In this document: piece by piece, positions 20,047-32,600 of the stretch
Numbering within the stretch: the first letter of the stretch is position 1
How the letters are laid out: every line of letters begins with the position of its first letter
NCBI RefSeq assembly: GCF_029784155.1
Contig: NC_073692.1
Location: 22,096,444-22,160,443 of the forward strand
Origin: Uranotaenia lowii
Taxonomy: Eukaryota; Arthropoda; Insecta; Diptera; Culicidae
Reading direction: 5' to 3'
Length of the DNA stretch: 64,000 bases
Position numbers and translations under genes: made by a program
The notes under the pieces: generated by a model
Told to the model about the DNA's origin: nothing
Seen by the model: the letters and a program-made list of their open reading frames with translations, nothing else
Databases searched by the model: none

Positions 20047-20599
20047 CATTAGATTCTCTATCATTTGCAGGGTTGTTAGGGTTTCAAAAAACTTAAACTC
20101 ATTAGATGCAATGATTTTGCCAGAATCAAACTATAATTGGATGGAGCTGCCTTTTTACTTGTTCAATTGATATTTGAAGTTCAAACCGTGCAGCTTTTTG
20201 AGCTCGTATAAATTCATGTCTTTTTCAAACGTGTAATCCTTTTCTGAGGCCACCGACAACATTTTAACCAGCCACTCGGAATCTTGGCTATTTCATGGCT
20301 ATTTCATGACAATTTCATGGCATATTCTTTTTATGCTTCAGCAATTTAAAAAAACAAAAAAAATGTTCAAGAAACAATCATGAAAAGATCATCATTCGAG
20401 TTTTCATCCGATTGCCATCAAATTTTCAGGGATTGTAAAATAACTATTAACCTTCATTTTACCATTTTACTCATATTTTATTTACAGTCCATACGCAAAT
20501 GACCACACCTCGGCCTCAACCACTGCCATAAGATTCTGCACCTGTGAATAAAACGTTTTTTGCATGTACCCATTCTATCTTCAGTTCCTCGGCTGTCTT
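20047..20599. other. AT-rich spacer, nothing recognised
   Basis: Flank of the retroelement. No repeat pair, RNA gene or coding signal was found by eye. Confidence 0.5.
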
Positions 20600-21345
20600 T
20601 ACTATCTAAGGTCGTTGAGAAAGTCTGCTTCATAATCGCTCAGTACTTCTCGATGGGGCGGAGCTCCGGAGTGTTGGGACGTTGTGGGCCTCCAGGAGAG
20701 GAAGCGGCCGCTTCTGGAGGCACTCTCTCATGTACACCTGTCTGTTCATCATGCCCTGGGTCATGAAAAGTGCACTCCACTTCCCGCACGTGCAGATGGC
20801 TTGCCAAACCAGGAATTTCTTCGCAAATTTGGACATCTTCTGAGTGCGGTGATGCTCCGGAACGCTGAACTTATCCTTGGCCGTAGAAAACAGGTTGCCG
20901 GGGATCTGTTCGAAATCGGCCTTCACATATGTTTCGTCGTCCATGATGCAGCGTTCAAATTTCGTCAGCATGTTGAGGTACAACTTCCATGCACGGGTTT
21001 CGGCGGACTTATTCTGCTTCTCGTCGCGATTAGGGGCCTTTTGTACCTTGAACGTTCGAAGCCTAGCCGGCCTTTGGCCTTCTGGACAAAACTTCGGCTT
21101 AGGTGCAGCTTCTCAACCACATAACATGGTGTTGTACGAGTAATTTTTCCAACTCTTTAAGTCTTCCGATCGGTGGTCAATCGTTTCTCGAATCGCTTAA
21201 TCACTCGCGACTCCATGGAATTCGCAATTTCCAACGTTTAAGCGATGGGCGATGCGAGAAATCCTTGCTCTCTTGATGAATGCGCAAGATTTTTTCACGC
21301 ACGAGATGTTCTTTCGCCTTCAATTCCGCGAGTTTTGATCACAGG
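20600..21345 (-). pseudogene. Broken Tc1/mariner-type transposase
   Basis: Read on the minus strand from 21345 down. An N-terminal helix-turn-helix region (HLVREKILRIHQESK, then NVGNSTVSRVIKRFEKRLTT in a shifted frame) is interrupted by stops and frameshifts. It leads into the catalytic domain, which begins CIMDDETYVK with the first catalytic Asp (near 20945) and continues through KFLVWQAICTCGKW. After HNVPTL (near 20685) the sequence jumps to TPELRPIEKYWA. The segment holding the second catalytic Asp is therefore deleted. The region is GC-richer than its flanks. Terminal inverted repeats were not found. Confidence 0.85.
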
Positions 21346-21349
21346 ACTA

Positions 21350-24300
21350 TAAAACTCCCAAGTAACACAGATTAAGCCAACTAACATTAGGAAGTTTTAT
21401 TATGGTATAATTATGGCATTTTTATGTGTAGCTTATTTTATGACGGTTTTATTATGGTCATGCAAAATGCTTATATTTTTGTTTCGATCATATGTTTTCA
21501 GATAGTTTTGAAAAAGCTAATAAAACTTGTTTTAAACATACTGCTTTAGTTACTTTGAAAGAGTTATGAATGCTCTGTTTAAACTATAAAAAACACAAAC
21601 TTAGAAGTTTGCTCCAAGCTTTCTTTTGCATGTTCTATAATAGCACTCAGTGCATGATTATTCAACCGCCATAAAACTTATTGACAGTTCTCGATCAAGA
21701 TGTCAAAGCAGGACAAGCTCAGGTAAGATAGCACATATTTGAATTGGAACTCCCATTTTTACACATTTTTGATAAGTTATGTGAGTTGGTTTTGAGTTAA
21801 AATAAAATAGTATATAAAAATCTTTTAAAATCTGAAATCATCGGAAGTGGTATGAATATCTTTACAATATGAGTATTGAGAGTAAGGGCCCAAATAGTAG
21901 GAAGAAAATTTGTTGCTTGATGCCATCATTGATCCAATATGGCAGCTTCCGCTTTTATTTTCAAAGCTGTAAATTACTGAAAATATCATGACACCTTCAC
22001 AATATGGTTATTAGGTGAAAATGATAAAGAGTAGAAGTCGAATTTCGTTGTCCGTCGCTATCTTAAATTCCAATATGGCGGCTGCCACTCAACTTGAAAA
22101 TATATTTTTAAAAACATTCATACTTAAAATTGCTCCTGGAAAAAAAAATTTGGTTCATCTTTGCTCTTATTTGATAAATGTTTAGAAAAAAGATGACATC
22201 TTTAGGAAAGAGAGTGAAGAGACATTATCCATGAGGAGACTTGATTTCTCACCCATATCTTGTAACTAGAATTTCTCGCAAGATCTAATGTTCTAGAAAA
22301 TGTGCCAAATAGAGCAAAATAACCTAGTTGTAACCTTAAAAACAAAACATTTTTTTTTGGTTTTAGGTTTGATTTAAAAATTTCACAAAACGTTAACTAA
22401 AGAACTTTTTACAACATTTTTAACATGAAAAAATAACAAGCACCTTTATTCAATAACTGATTTGTTGGAGAACGAAAGAAGGCAAAAACGGAATCATTCA
22501 AAAAAAAAAAACAAAAGGCCAAATGACATGAAAAGTAGTAACTTAAATTTTTCGAATCAACGGAATTGTCAATGTAATTTATGTTCAACAGAATTCTCCA
22601 GAAAAACACAACGGAGATGTTCCTAGGAAAAAGTTCACGTCTGTCATGCTTCAGCCGTAGTGGTTTGAGTTTTACGGATTTTTCTCGGCTGGAGGTATTT
22701 TTTTCTCCTACTGTTTCAACTCTCTGGTGCTCTGGCTTGCTGGTGAATGTCTTAATTATGAAACCATGACGATGTAACTTTTTGTCTTTCCTGGGTCTCC
22801 TCGCTCGGTGGATCATTAAATGTTTGCCTTTTAATTAACTTTCGAACAATTCCCGACCGGCGTCTCGGGGGTGTTTAAAGATTAAGGTATGACTCCAAGT
22901 TATGCTCCACAATCAAACTTGGGAAGCTGTTGCTGATGGTGAATTTTTGTGATTGACAAATTCAATTAAAAGTGACATTTTGGCATTAAAGAGGAAGATT
23001 TTCCTTTCAAAGTTATCCGTTGGTTGAAAAGAGTAATTGCGTTTAGGTATCAGATGCATGATAAATTAGTATGCATGGTAGATCCACTTAAAAAGAACAA
23101 TAAATTACCTTAGTTGCTATCCTCAGTGACAGTACTCTATATTTCATTCAGCATTCCACAGAAACTGATATTCCTCAATCTGTTGCTTAGGCCCTCAGCC
23201 ACTTTCAACACCCAGACGAAATTGCGTGCTTTCTTCGCGTTGTGAAGTGATAAAGCACATGCCCGGCTAATTCCCTCGATTCACCACTTCACACCTGGCA
23301 AACAACATCGTGTAATCATGATTCCATTACACAGGATCTCACATCACCTGCCCAGCCCACCCACATCGAACTCCGGCACTCGACGATTCGAGGAAAACCC
23401 AGCACATCACTCGACACCGACACTAATTGAAATCCCCCGTTCTTCCTCTGGAAACCTGGAGAAGCCGGACCAAGTCATTCACAATGATGCGGAATCAATT
23501 TCCATGGAGACCATCCGCGCACCGACCATCACCCTGAAAACCCTCCAAACCGTTCAACAAATTTCGATCCGTTCCGATCCGATACGGGTCCAAGTCAAAG
23601 AAAACAACACCCCTCGACAACCAGCCAGCCAAACACTTGAAGTCCCACTTGTGGACCAACCGGAGTCGGCATCAGCCGGAAAACACCTGTTGGGGATGGA
23701 GAAATACCGATATTGTGCCGAACGGCCAAAAAACTTTTCCCCCAGAACGGACCTTGGCAACCGACCTACCGCAAATTTCAACCTAAACTAAAACGGTAAA
23801 GGATCCAGTTAGAGTTTACCTCACAGCATCCAACCGACGAACGAATGAATGAATCCCAAAGAGTTCATGCACGATGTTCTTGGATCATGCGCACTTAAAT
23901 CTTAAGAATGAATTTCGAGCAAGAGACTGTTGCTTGGACTTCTGGAAAATTACCAGTTGACCCGCCAAACTTGCAATCTTTTTCTACTATTTCTGCGTCA
24001 AACTTCTCTTTCAAGGCCCACACTACCGAATCGTTTTCATTTCATCAATATTGAAGAATCTTCGGACTTGATTTTGTGATAGTTTTTGATTTCGTGGAAA
24101 ACACATTCTGCTTCATTAGTCTGATGAATGTGAATTGTGTTTTTATTAAAAGCAACACGATACTTACTGGATGAATAAAAGGAAAACTAGTTCTTATGAT
24201 TTTTACTTCCCATTCTGAAAAATAAAATGAAAAATAACAGAAAAAAAGAAATTGGATCGAAAAAAATACAGGTTAATTTTTTTCTGCCAATTTCTAATCA

Positions 24301-25055
24301 AAATAGAAATTTCTAATGTTTCCTATGGAAAAATCTTTAGTTTGGAATACACCATACCACAGAAGTCGATGAAGTTTCAAATATTCTGCTGATTTTTACT
24401 TGTTTGTTCTATCCTTTGCTCACCTTTTTCAGATTCAAAGGATAACTTTTAAGAAAAGGTGAAAATTTACTTAAAATAAAATGTTTTAAATCAATGATCA
24501 ATTTGCTCTAAGAACCCGAGGAAATTCAACTTAATTGAAGAAAGATGCAGAGAATTATTTTTAGTTTATTTATCTCCGTTAGAAATTTCTCAAAATTTTA
24601 TACCTTGTTATTTAAGGCCGGAATAAATCTAAGTTTTTTTAAAAACACCATTTACACCTTTTACAGCGCTCGTCATAATTTTAAAATCAATTCAAATCTA
24701 CTATATCAAAAACTCAAATGTTCTCTTCAATGATGCCAGAAATAGTTAATTTTTTATGTTTCGATTGATTATCCTGCAATTGAAACATAAATCACATTAT
24801 TATTTTATCTGAAAAATCGGATGGATTAATCTAATATAGTAAAAATAATAACCAAATATCTGCGAAATTTCACCAAGAATTTGATCGATTCAAATGTTTA
24901 AAGGCTAGATTTTTAATCATGTCAACAATTTTTTACAAATAGCACTGAGGGTGTCTATTAAAAGAACAAACTGGTGCAAGTCTGGTTTTAGTACGCCAGG
25001 CGTACCGTGTTCAATTCCCGCTATTGGCATGACAAATTTTTTTGTTCGAATCCCT
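21350..25055. other. Intergenic stretch with a GC-richer island at 22640-23880
   Basis: Mostly AT-rich. The segment 22640-23880 is clearly richer in G+C and holds a 157-codon plus-strand frame (23318-23791; Ser/Thr/Pro-rich, no domain or motif I recognise) and a 135-codon minus-strand frame (22409-22816). Either could be chance. The island could equally be conserved regulatory or untranslated sequence of a host gene. A weak tRNA-like piece (TTCAATTCCCGC) is at about 25008-25020. Confidence 0.35.
23318..23791 (+). CDS. Possible open reading frame, unrecognised
   Basis: 157 codons in a G+C-richer island, longer than other chance frames in this AT-rich DNA. The product would be Pro/Ser/Thr-rich and probably disordered, without signal peptide, membrane segment or known motif. 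No splice or promoter context decides whether it is real. It could be an exon of a host gene or non-coding. Confidence 0.15.
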   Translation: MIPLHRISHHLPSPPTSNSGTRRFEENPAHHSTPTLIEIPRSSSGNLEKPDQVIHNDAESISMETIRAPTITLKTLQTVQQISIRSDPIRVQVKENNTPRQPASQTLEVPLVDQPESASAGKHLLGMEKYRYCAERPKNFSPRTDLGNRPTANFNLN

Positions 25056-25057
25056 TA

Positions 25058-25268
25058 ACACGTTCGTCGCCAAGCGTCACCCACTCTTTAAATGTCCAAC
25101 TTTGAAAAGCCAAAACATCAACAGGAAATATCATTTCGGCTAGAAAATATTGAAGAATATGGTTATAATCCGGGATAATTTTGAATAAAAAATTTATCTC
25201 CAAATTGTTTTTTTGACTTTCCAAATAAGGACATATTTTGCGTCACCCACTTTTGGCGACGAACGTGT
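25058..25268. mobile_element. 211-bp MITE with TA target duplication
   Basis: Ends with perfect 16-bp inverted repeats ACACGTTCGTCGCCAA, each flanked by TA (25056-25057, 25269-25270). A GCGTCACCCACT block also recurs in direct orientation next to both ends. Too short to encode anything. It fits a Tc1/mariner-type non-autonomous element. Confidence 0.8.
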
Positions 25269-25614
25269 TAGATGTCAAATTTCACAAACCGACCATAAAC
25301 ATTTTTCAGATTGACTTAACTGACCTGTGAAAGTTTTAAGCTTTATAGGACTTGATTTAGAGGTGCCTCAAAGCGCTTATCACCAAAGGGGGGCCAAAGG
25401 AAATTCGGAAAATTGAAATTTTAGAAAGTCAATTTGTGGCAAAACATTTTTTTTTCGAAATCACACCTGATTTCGACGCTTCATTCGTTAGTCAAAACTA
25501 AATCATTTGGCATCAAAATTAAAATTGAGATTTTTCCAGATTCTTTTGGTCCCACCTTTGGTGATTTTTGAGGGTAAAATCCGAAACTGTGAATGATATC
25601 CAACATACATATAT

Positions 25615-25719
25615 TAGACTGAGTCGATTTGGGGTCATTTTTGAATTTCTCAAGCCCTGAGGTCTTAAAAGCTTCGTTTTGGTCCAAAACTCATCCATGA
25701 TTTTTTGCAGAATTTTTAA
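25615..25719 (+). repeat. Dispersed repeat, copy 1
   Basis: About 105 bp whose reverse complement matches 32494-32600, with shared blocks including GATTTGGGGTCA, CTCATCCATGATT and GCAGAATTTT. The two copies are inverted relative to each other and 6.8 kb apart. Confidence 0.7.
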
Positions 25720-25821
25720 GTAACGTTTTCATGAGTAAATTTGAACTTTTAGGTTTGTATGGGAAAATTGAATATTTTGTACTGAAAAATCAACATTGTT
25801 TTATTTTCGTCTGTCAAGGCC

Positions 25822-25860
25822 GTGCGAACGGGGGGGGGGGGGGGGGGGGTTTAGGGGTTA
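25822..25860. other. G-run repeat end (GGCCGTGCGAAC + G20)
   Basis: The reverse complement of the same arrangement occurs at 28931-28965 (C13, then ATGGACGGGTCCTTCGCACG). The shared CGTGCGAA plus homopolymer suggests the edge of a dispersed element family. Confidence 0.45.
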
Positions 25861-27790
25861 AACCCCCCTCATGAAGATTTTTTTCAAGTAAAATTTTCAC
25901 CGTTGTATTGGAAAATAACTTGATTTTAAATAAGTGTTAACAAGCAAGTCAAAAATTTTGCTAGCCTCCGGCGGAATTTAGTCTTAAATCACCCTCGGTG
26001 TGATACATTTTATTCAACGACACTTAATGACGTTCGCGAATCGAAACTAATTTTTCTTTGTAAATTTCTATTTGCATTTCAATTTCCATAACCTTTTTCA
26101 TAACTTTTCGTATTGAAACTCTTAACTTGACATACAAAAACCGTAAACTTCGTCTTAAAAATAGATTTTTATTAAGAATTATTACTAAAAAACATGAGCA
26201 GAGTTTGAAACGAACCATTTCAAATTTAAAATTAATTTTTTGAATACTAGTTTAAGACATCAAAAAGTTGGAAACCATGCAACAGGCACAATGATCAACA
26301 GAATTAGCAAGAAAAAACATATCTTAAATCTAATATCCTCTACCTTATTACTTAAATTTTGGTTTAATAAAATCGTTTATGTCATTAAAAATGTTATGCG
26401 GATATGAAATATTCTTCAAGAAACCAATTTCAATCTTAATTTCATTTTATATTTCTTGTTCTTGCTCAACATCAGATTTGAAAAGGTTTTGATAAAGAAC
26501 ACAAGACCATAAAATTTCCATTTTTCAAAGGTAAATGAATTTAAAAAATTAATTTTGTCTAAATGGAGTGCCCTGAATCTAAATATGCAATCTTTCTATC
26601 AGCGATTAGCTGTTATTGAAATAAATATTTGAAATAGGTTAAAATCTTTTGAGGAAGTTCAGGACCTTTTTTGACAAAACATGAAAAAAACAAAAAAACA
26701 TTTTGAAATAAAAGTTTTAAATGTTTAACCATTTTCTTCAAGACTTTTAGTAATTTAGAGTTCCGCGAAAAAAATAGTAGTTTTCAATTTGTTTATTTTT
26801 CTCATTTAACGAATTTTTAAAGAAGTTTGAACCAATTTTGTTTAACTTTTAGACAGCAATGTCAAAATATGATATCTTTCCAAATTTTCAAAAACTGTCG
26901 AATTTTACTTTTTATAATCATGCATCAGCATCATCATCATCGTCAAAATATTATTCCTTAATTGAATGAAGCATAATAAAAGAAATCAGAACCAGTTTTT
27001 TTTTCTCAAATGCAATCAATGCAATTAATAGTTAATCAATTATCAATGATGGATTTCACTTAAAACTGACACATTTCAAAACAAAATGGGATAGTCCAAA
27101 TTTAAAAAAAGATTCGAGTTCAGGGCGCTAAAATTTACCAAATTAATCATTAAAATATGAGCACCAAAATGCTTCTCCCTTGTGTTATCAATAAAATTTC
27201 TAAATAAAAAATTTTTAAATGAATTCACCAAATTTCATAGTACAGTTTTTTCCAATTTTTGAATAAATTTACCGAATTTTAAAATCAAGCTATTTAAATT
27301 TTTATAAATATTTTTAATAAGTTTGCCTATGTTTTTCAATTCTGAACTTTTGTGTTTTTAAACATAAACCTTTAACTTTTTTTTCCTTATCAAAAATGCT
27401 CATTTCAAATCGTGATTTGTTTTCGTATACAAAATACATGTTAAAGAAATGTTACTTAAGATGAGTAATAAATATCAATTATAATCATTTTCCTAACAAT
27501 CAATCATGGTTACTTTTTTACCTGATCTGACATTCATTTCTTGGACATTATTCGAATAAAGATTTTTTTTGAATCTGTGTTTTGGAAATATTAACAAATT
27601 TCAAATTTGAAAAAAATGGACTGTTAAGAAATTATTTTAAAGCAAATTTCTAGTTTAGAGTAAGGAACATCATTTTGAAAAATTCATCATTGACTGACCA
27701 AAAACATCATTGATTTAAAACTTTCATTGTGATTTGATTGATTCATTTTATCACTAAAATTTTTTATTTTTTTAGTTCGTGTGAAAATTA

Positions 27791-28838
27791 GGGTGAGTGC
27801 TCCTACTTTGGACCTAGAGCCTACTTTAGTCCTAAAATGCCAGAAATTGTAAATAATTCATTTTGCTGGCATAGGATAAAGATACTCTCATGCACACAAT
27901 GAACTCTAATTCTTCCTGAATACTACCATACCGCTTTTTGCCATAAAAAGTCTTTTTCATTGAATTTTCAACGTTTTTAAAAATGTGCCTCCTCATCAGT
28001 GGTAAATAAGACAGCTCAATTAGTGAGGCGTATTTTGAGAGATTAGAGTGAATAAGGAAAAATCACGTTTTTTTTACTGTCCAAGCCAATAAAAAAGGGG
28101 AAATAACTTTCACTGTGAAGAATATGAATCATACTACCTATTTTTCCTAAAATAAATGAAAATCATAGAAAACCCGGAAAATTTGCGATGGGTCCAAAAA
28201 TAGGAGACTTTTGACTCTGATGTTCCATTTTTAGACCTAACATCACCAAAACTTTGTTTCTATATCAACGAATCAACAAAGTGCAAATTATTATTTGGGG
28301 CATAATTCAGAACCTTTATTGAACATTTCTAACATTTCTTGTTAGCTTTACGCAAATAAACTACAAGTAAGTAAACACAAAAAAAGTTTCAGCTGTTGTT
28401 CTGCTGATAGAGCTGACGGGGAGTGAAAGTGTTTAAGATATTCTTAACAAGAATTTATGTATTTTTAATCGATAAAATGCTTTAATACTTTTGTATGATA
28501 ATATTTGATTGAAAATAGCATTTTTAATGAATGTAGTATAATATTTTCGGAAAATCATACTTTTGATGGGATTTTTTGGTCTAGGTCCAATGAAAGGCAC
28601 CAGTTCAGTACCAAAATAGGAACAGTAGGTTCAAAGATGGAAATTTTGATCATCTATATCTTTGCAAATCTTTCGATAACGGCGAAACCAATGTTGAAAA
28701 TTTTTATTGAAACTTGCAGATAAGATCTTGAACTATAAATAAATTTCCTGAAAGATATAAACCTCTCGTCCATTCATGAGAAAAACATGATTATTTAAAA
28801 ACCACCGCTTAATGGGTCCAAAGTAGGGCAACTAACCC
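27791..28838. mobile_element. 1.05-kb TA-flanked inverted-repeat element
   Basis: The left end GGGTGAGTGCTCCTACTTTG and the reverse complement of the right end (GGGTTAGTTGCCCTACTTTG) match at most positions. TA lies at 27789-27790 and 28839-28840. Related 'GGTCCAAAAATAGGA' blocks recur internally. No transposase is recognisable; the 72-codon frame inside is unremarkable. Probably a non-autonomous Tc1/mariner-type element. Confidence 0.78.
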
Positions 28839-28840
28839 TA

Positions 28841-29667
28841 TGAGTAAGGAAATGATGTTAGAAATCAATCTCCTTCTTTATTGTGTAATTTGATATTGCT
28901 TTTGTTTTTAGCTAAATTTGAATTTCGGAACCCCCCCCCCCCCATGGACGGGTCCTTCGCACGGGCCTGTCGTCTGTGGAACCGAGCCCGCTAATGGTTT
29001 TTGTGCCAATTTATAAATTCCTTCAAGGAAATTTTCCGCTGAACAACTTTGTCGGGTAACATAACATCGTATCTTTTTAGACAAAAAAGTTATTAGCTGT
29101 TGAACAGGTGTATGTCTTTTTGGATGTAACTTTGCCGAAACATTGCATGAAATTATTAAAAGCTCTAGCAACCAATGTATGCCATTTTAAAATACTTTCA
29201 ATGGATTAAGATTTTTCATTTTAAAATTATTATAACTTTTTTCATCAAATGCTTAGCTGCTTGTCATGATAGCAAAAACTGAAGCATGAGAAAAGTCAAA
29301 CCCAAGAATCAAAAACCAACTCAATCTCGAGCTTATTTGAATTTTGTGGATGGAATTTTTGCACATTAAAATTCTTCTTCCACACAAATAGAGGCACAAG
29401 AGGCATCGAAAAAATATATGGGAGCAAAAAGTCATTTTTTGCAGCGGGTTATGTGCGTACAGATAAATCAATAAATTTAAACAAAGGGGGATATTTTAAA
29501 AACTTGGTCAGTGATTGAATGAGAGGCAAAGGGTAATCAAACTTTCCTTAGTATCGCTTCATTAAGCTAAAAGCTCTGACACTTAAAAATATATTGTTAA
29601 CATTATTTTGCAATCGATTTTCATTTTAGGCAAAAGTGTGCGCCGTTCATTTTCAATTGAGGGTCTC
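28841..29667. other. AT-rich spacer with C13 run
   Basis: C13 at 28931-28943 belongs to the same family as the G20 run at 25830. A TTGTCGGGTAAC block near 29050 is reminiscent of 'TTCGACAAAGTTGT' sequences elsewhere (32333, 62982). No gene seen. Confidence 0.45.
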
Positions 29668-29907
29668 AGAGCCAAAGGGGTATAAGTGGCAAAATGGTTG
29701 ATTTTGAGTTAATGATGCCAAACGATTCCTCACATTTCAAGCTATATTTGATGATTTTTTCTGATTTTTATAATCTTATTTACATACTCTTACATTCAAT
29801 AGAAAAATACAAACTCTCGAAAAATATATGGAAAATGGAAAACACAACAATTTGAAAGCTTGTTTTCTCGAAATAAGCTTTTGTGCACTTATACCCCTTT
29901 GGCTCCA
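29668..29907. mobile_element. 240-bp MITE with inverted GAGCCAAAGGGGTATAAGTG ends
   Basis: Perfect 20-bp inverted termini, left at 29669-29688 and right at 29886-29905, each reading GAGCCAAAGGGGTATAAGTG inward. The interior is AT-rich. A second, right-truncated copy starts at 30631. Confidence 0.8.
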
Positions 29908-30630
29908 AGGGCCTTCAATTGTTAGATTTTGTATCGACCTTTGTGTTCCGATTTTCCCAATTAAATTTTTACGAACCATCTTCTATTTTTAAAGTTTTTT
30001 TTTTTCCTAAAAAGTAATAAGGCCGGAACAATTTTCAAATCCAATTTTTGTCACTCGAAGCTGGAACATCGCGAGAAGGTATAGTGAAAAATATCGCGAA
30101 AAACAAATAAATAGGATTAAAATGCATGAAAGCTTGTAAACATGCAACAAAATTGCACTATATCATCGCGCAAAACATATAAGAAAATATTTTTATTTGA
30201 AAAAAAAACAATTAATTTCATGAATACAAAAAGTGAAATAACTTCCATATTCCACAATTTGCTTAGGTTTTGTTAAATATCTTCTAGATTTTTTTTCGAA
30301 ATTTATATAAAGTGTTTCAAATTTTATTTACTCCCCTTATCGGGTTTTTTCTTGGAAATTTCACAGAAGGGGGGGAGAGGGCAAAAGGAGCAATTGATAT
30401 TTGTTCTAGTCTTAGAGGAAATTTATGTTTTGTTGACCAATTGCACGTTTCATTCGAATTCGGCAAACATTAAGACACATCCTGTATACGGCATCAACTA
30501 TTTTGATTCTCAACATCGTTTCATACAAAAAACATAAAAATTTAAAGCAGATTCACTCTAATGAGGAAACACATGATGTTATTCAGCGCTGCGTCGTATA
30601 TCAGCATTTTAAACAATATATGAGACTTTC

Positions 30631-30800
30631 AGAGCCAAAGGGGTGTAAATGCATAAAACGATTGACTTTGAGTTAAAAATGCAAAACTGTGTTTCATATT
30701 CGAAACTTTATTAGGTTTAAGTTTATATTATTTTTTTTTAAATTTTGAAAAATTAACAAACATAACAATTGAAATGCGTGTTTACTCAAAATTAGCATTT
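30631..30800 (+). mobile_element. Truncated copy of the GAGCCAAAGGGG MITE
   Basis: Begins AGAGCCAAAGGGGTGTAAATG and follows the 29668 element for about 170 bp (TTGACTTTGAGTTAA block shared). The right terminus is missing; another repeat fragment begins at 30818. Confidence 0.65.
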
Positions 30801-30817
30801 TTAAACTCATACTATGC

Positions 30818-30935
30818 TTGCCAGGTAGTCCGGTTTAATCCGGGCTTGCCCGGATATTCAATACAAAATTTGGGAGAATTTCGGTCCGGTCCAGTTGCCC
30901 GGATTGCATTTAAAAAGCCGGTAATAAACAGTTTA
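30818..30935. repeat. Fragment of the TTGCCAGG/CCGGG repeat family
   Basis: TTGCCAGGTAGTCCGG, GCCCGGATATTCAATACAAA and TTGCCCGGATT blocks match the reverse complement of the right half of the element at 52985-53386. Confidence 0.65.
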
Positions 30936-32493
30936 TGTGGATTTCGGGTTAATATAGATTAAATATGAACAAACTGCAGGCTTGGTAAATCTAGAACGCT
31001 TAATATAGAGTCCTAATGAGTTTAAATGAATTGATCTATGAATCTGTTTATTTTATTTGCTGTCCCAGAAAACACAAAATATTTTAAACAATCAAAAAAG
31101 ATACTGTAAAGAGTTTATTAAATTGCCTTCCTATAAACAATGAGTCTTAATATTAAAATGTTTAATATATCACGTGCAAACGTGCTAAGAAATTGTAATT
31201 GCAATGTAAATTTAGTTAACAGTTTATTAAATAACTCTGTCACCATCAAAAAATCTCTAGATTAGAAAATTTAATAATAGATATCAATACTCCTTATTAA
31301 ATCATTAATGAACCGGTTTTCTCCATCGAAAGTAGAACATATATTTCACTCATGAATATTGGGAAGTAACATTAAGACTCCAGACTGAGAATCCCAATTG
31401 AAAAAAATGCCACAGAATTTGATTCAAATTCCATGAAGATACAGACAGTTAAAGAGTGAAATCCAGAACCTAAAATCCGATTTCATCCAAAATCGCAATT
31501 CAAAGTCTCAAATTAGAATCATAATATCAAACTGCAAATAAAATTCCATTACATTAGGATCAGAGTAAAACAAATTGCAAAATTTATAATTCAAATTTCA
31601 CTTTCAAATCTTTAAAACACAAAAAAGTCAATGCCATGTAATGTGTTGAAATTTCGAAAATAACAAATCAAATTTTATTTTTTTTTTAAATAAAAATATT
31701 AGGGAGCCTTGCTACATATTTCTTCTAAATGTGACAAAAATTTCAATTCAGCATGTTAATTAAATGTTAAAGACACAGAATCATAAACTTAGCATAAGAC
31801 AAGATTGCAAATATAAAAAAAAAAACATGTTTAGAGAATCGCTCAATAAAATTCTAGAATTCTAGATTCAACTAGAGTGCGATTTAGTTATAGTAATACT
31901 TTTAGAATGGTCATTTAGAAAATTATATGCTGAGTTCAGGGATTGATTTTTATTTAGTAAAGGATAATCTAAGAAAAGACATCAGAATAAAAAAATGAAT
32001 ATTTTTGCTAAATCATTTAAAAAGTATCAACTTATATTAGAGCAAAACTATTCGAGATACTGCTTCACCAGGACCTTTTTTCCTATTACAAATATTAAAA
32101 ATTTTAATTCCGATTTTTATTTTCTTTCCTAGTTCTTAAAGCAGTATGATAAAAATTATGTTTAAAGTTAAATTTTCCTCGGGAAGTCCCGAAGCCGAGG
32201 GCCCGGGACAACTGCCCCCATCACCCCCTCCCCTCCCCTCCCTTAAAACGTCCTAGACTTTCAATCTCAAAATACATTTTCCTATGCATCAGCTAACGAC
32301 TTTTTGCCTTATAAGAAACAAAACTACGGTCTTCGACAAAGTTGTTTGGCGGAAAATTTGCTTATAATATTTAAAAAATTGGCAAAAAAAATGGCAGGTT
32401 CAATTCCACTGAAAAAACAAAAAAGATGTTTATTTCTCAGAACAAAGTATTCAATTTTTTCCATACAATTGCAATAGTTCAAATTTACTATTT

Positions 32494-32600
32494 TTAAAAT
32501 TCTGCAAAGAATCATGGATGAGTTTTGAAACAAAAAAAAAAGTGTTCAAGGCCCCAGGGTTCAAAAATTTTAAAATTGACCCCAAATCGATTTAGTCTAT
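32494..32600 (-). repeat. Dispersed repeat, copy 2 (inverted)
   Basis: Reverse-orientation partner of 25615-25719. A TTCGACAAAGTTGT motif lies shortly upstream at 32333. Confidence 0.7.

Larger units (their letters stand above)
25271..27788. other. AT-rich spacer with a G20 homopolymer and a dispersed repeat
   Basis: Holds a run of 20 G at 25830-25849 after GGCCGTGCGAAC, and at 25615-25719 a repeat found again in reverse orientation at 32494-32600. No coding sequence is supported. Confidence 0.5.

Noticed and set aside
20684..21143. Plus-strand frames of 146 and 88 codons
   Set aside because: Antisense shadows of the transposase relic on the minus strand.
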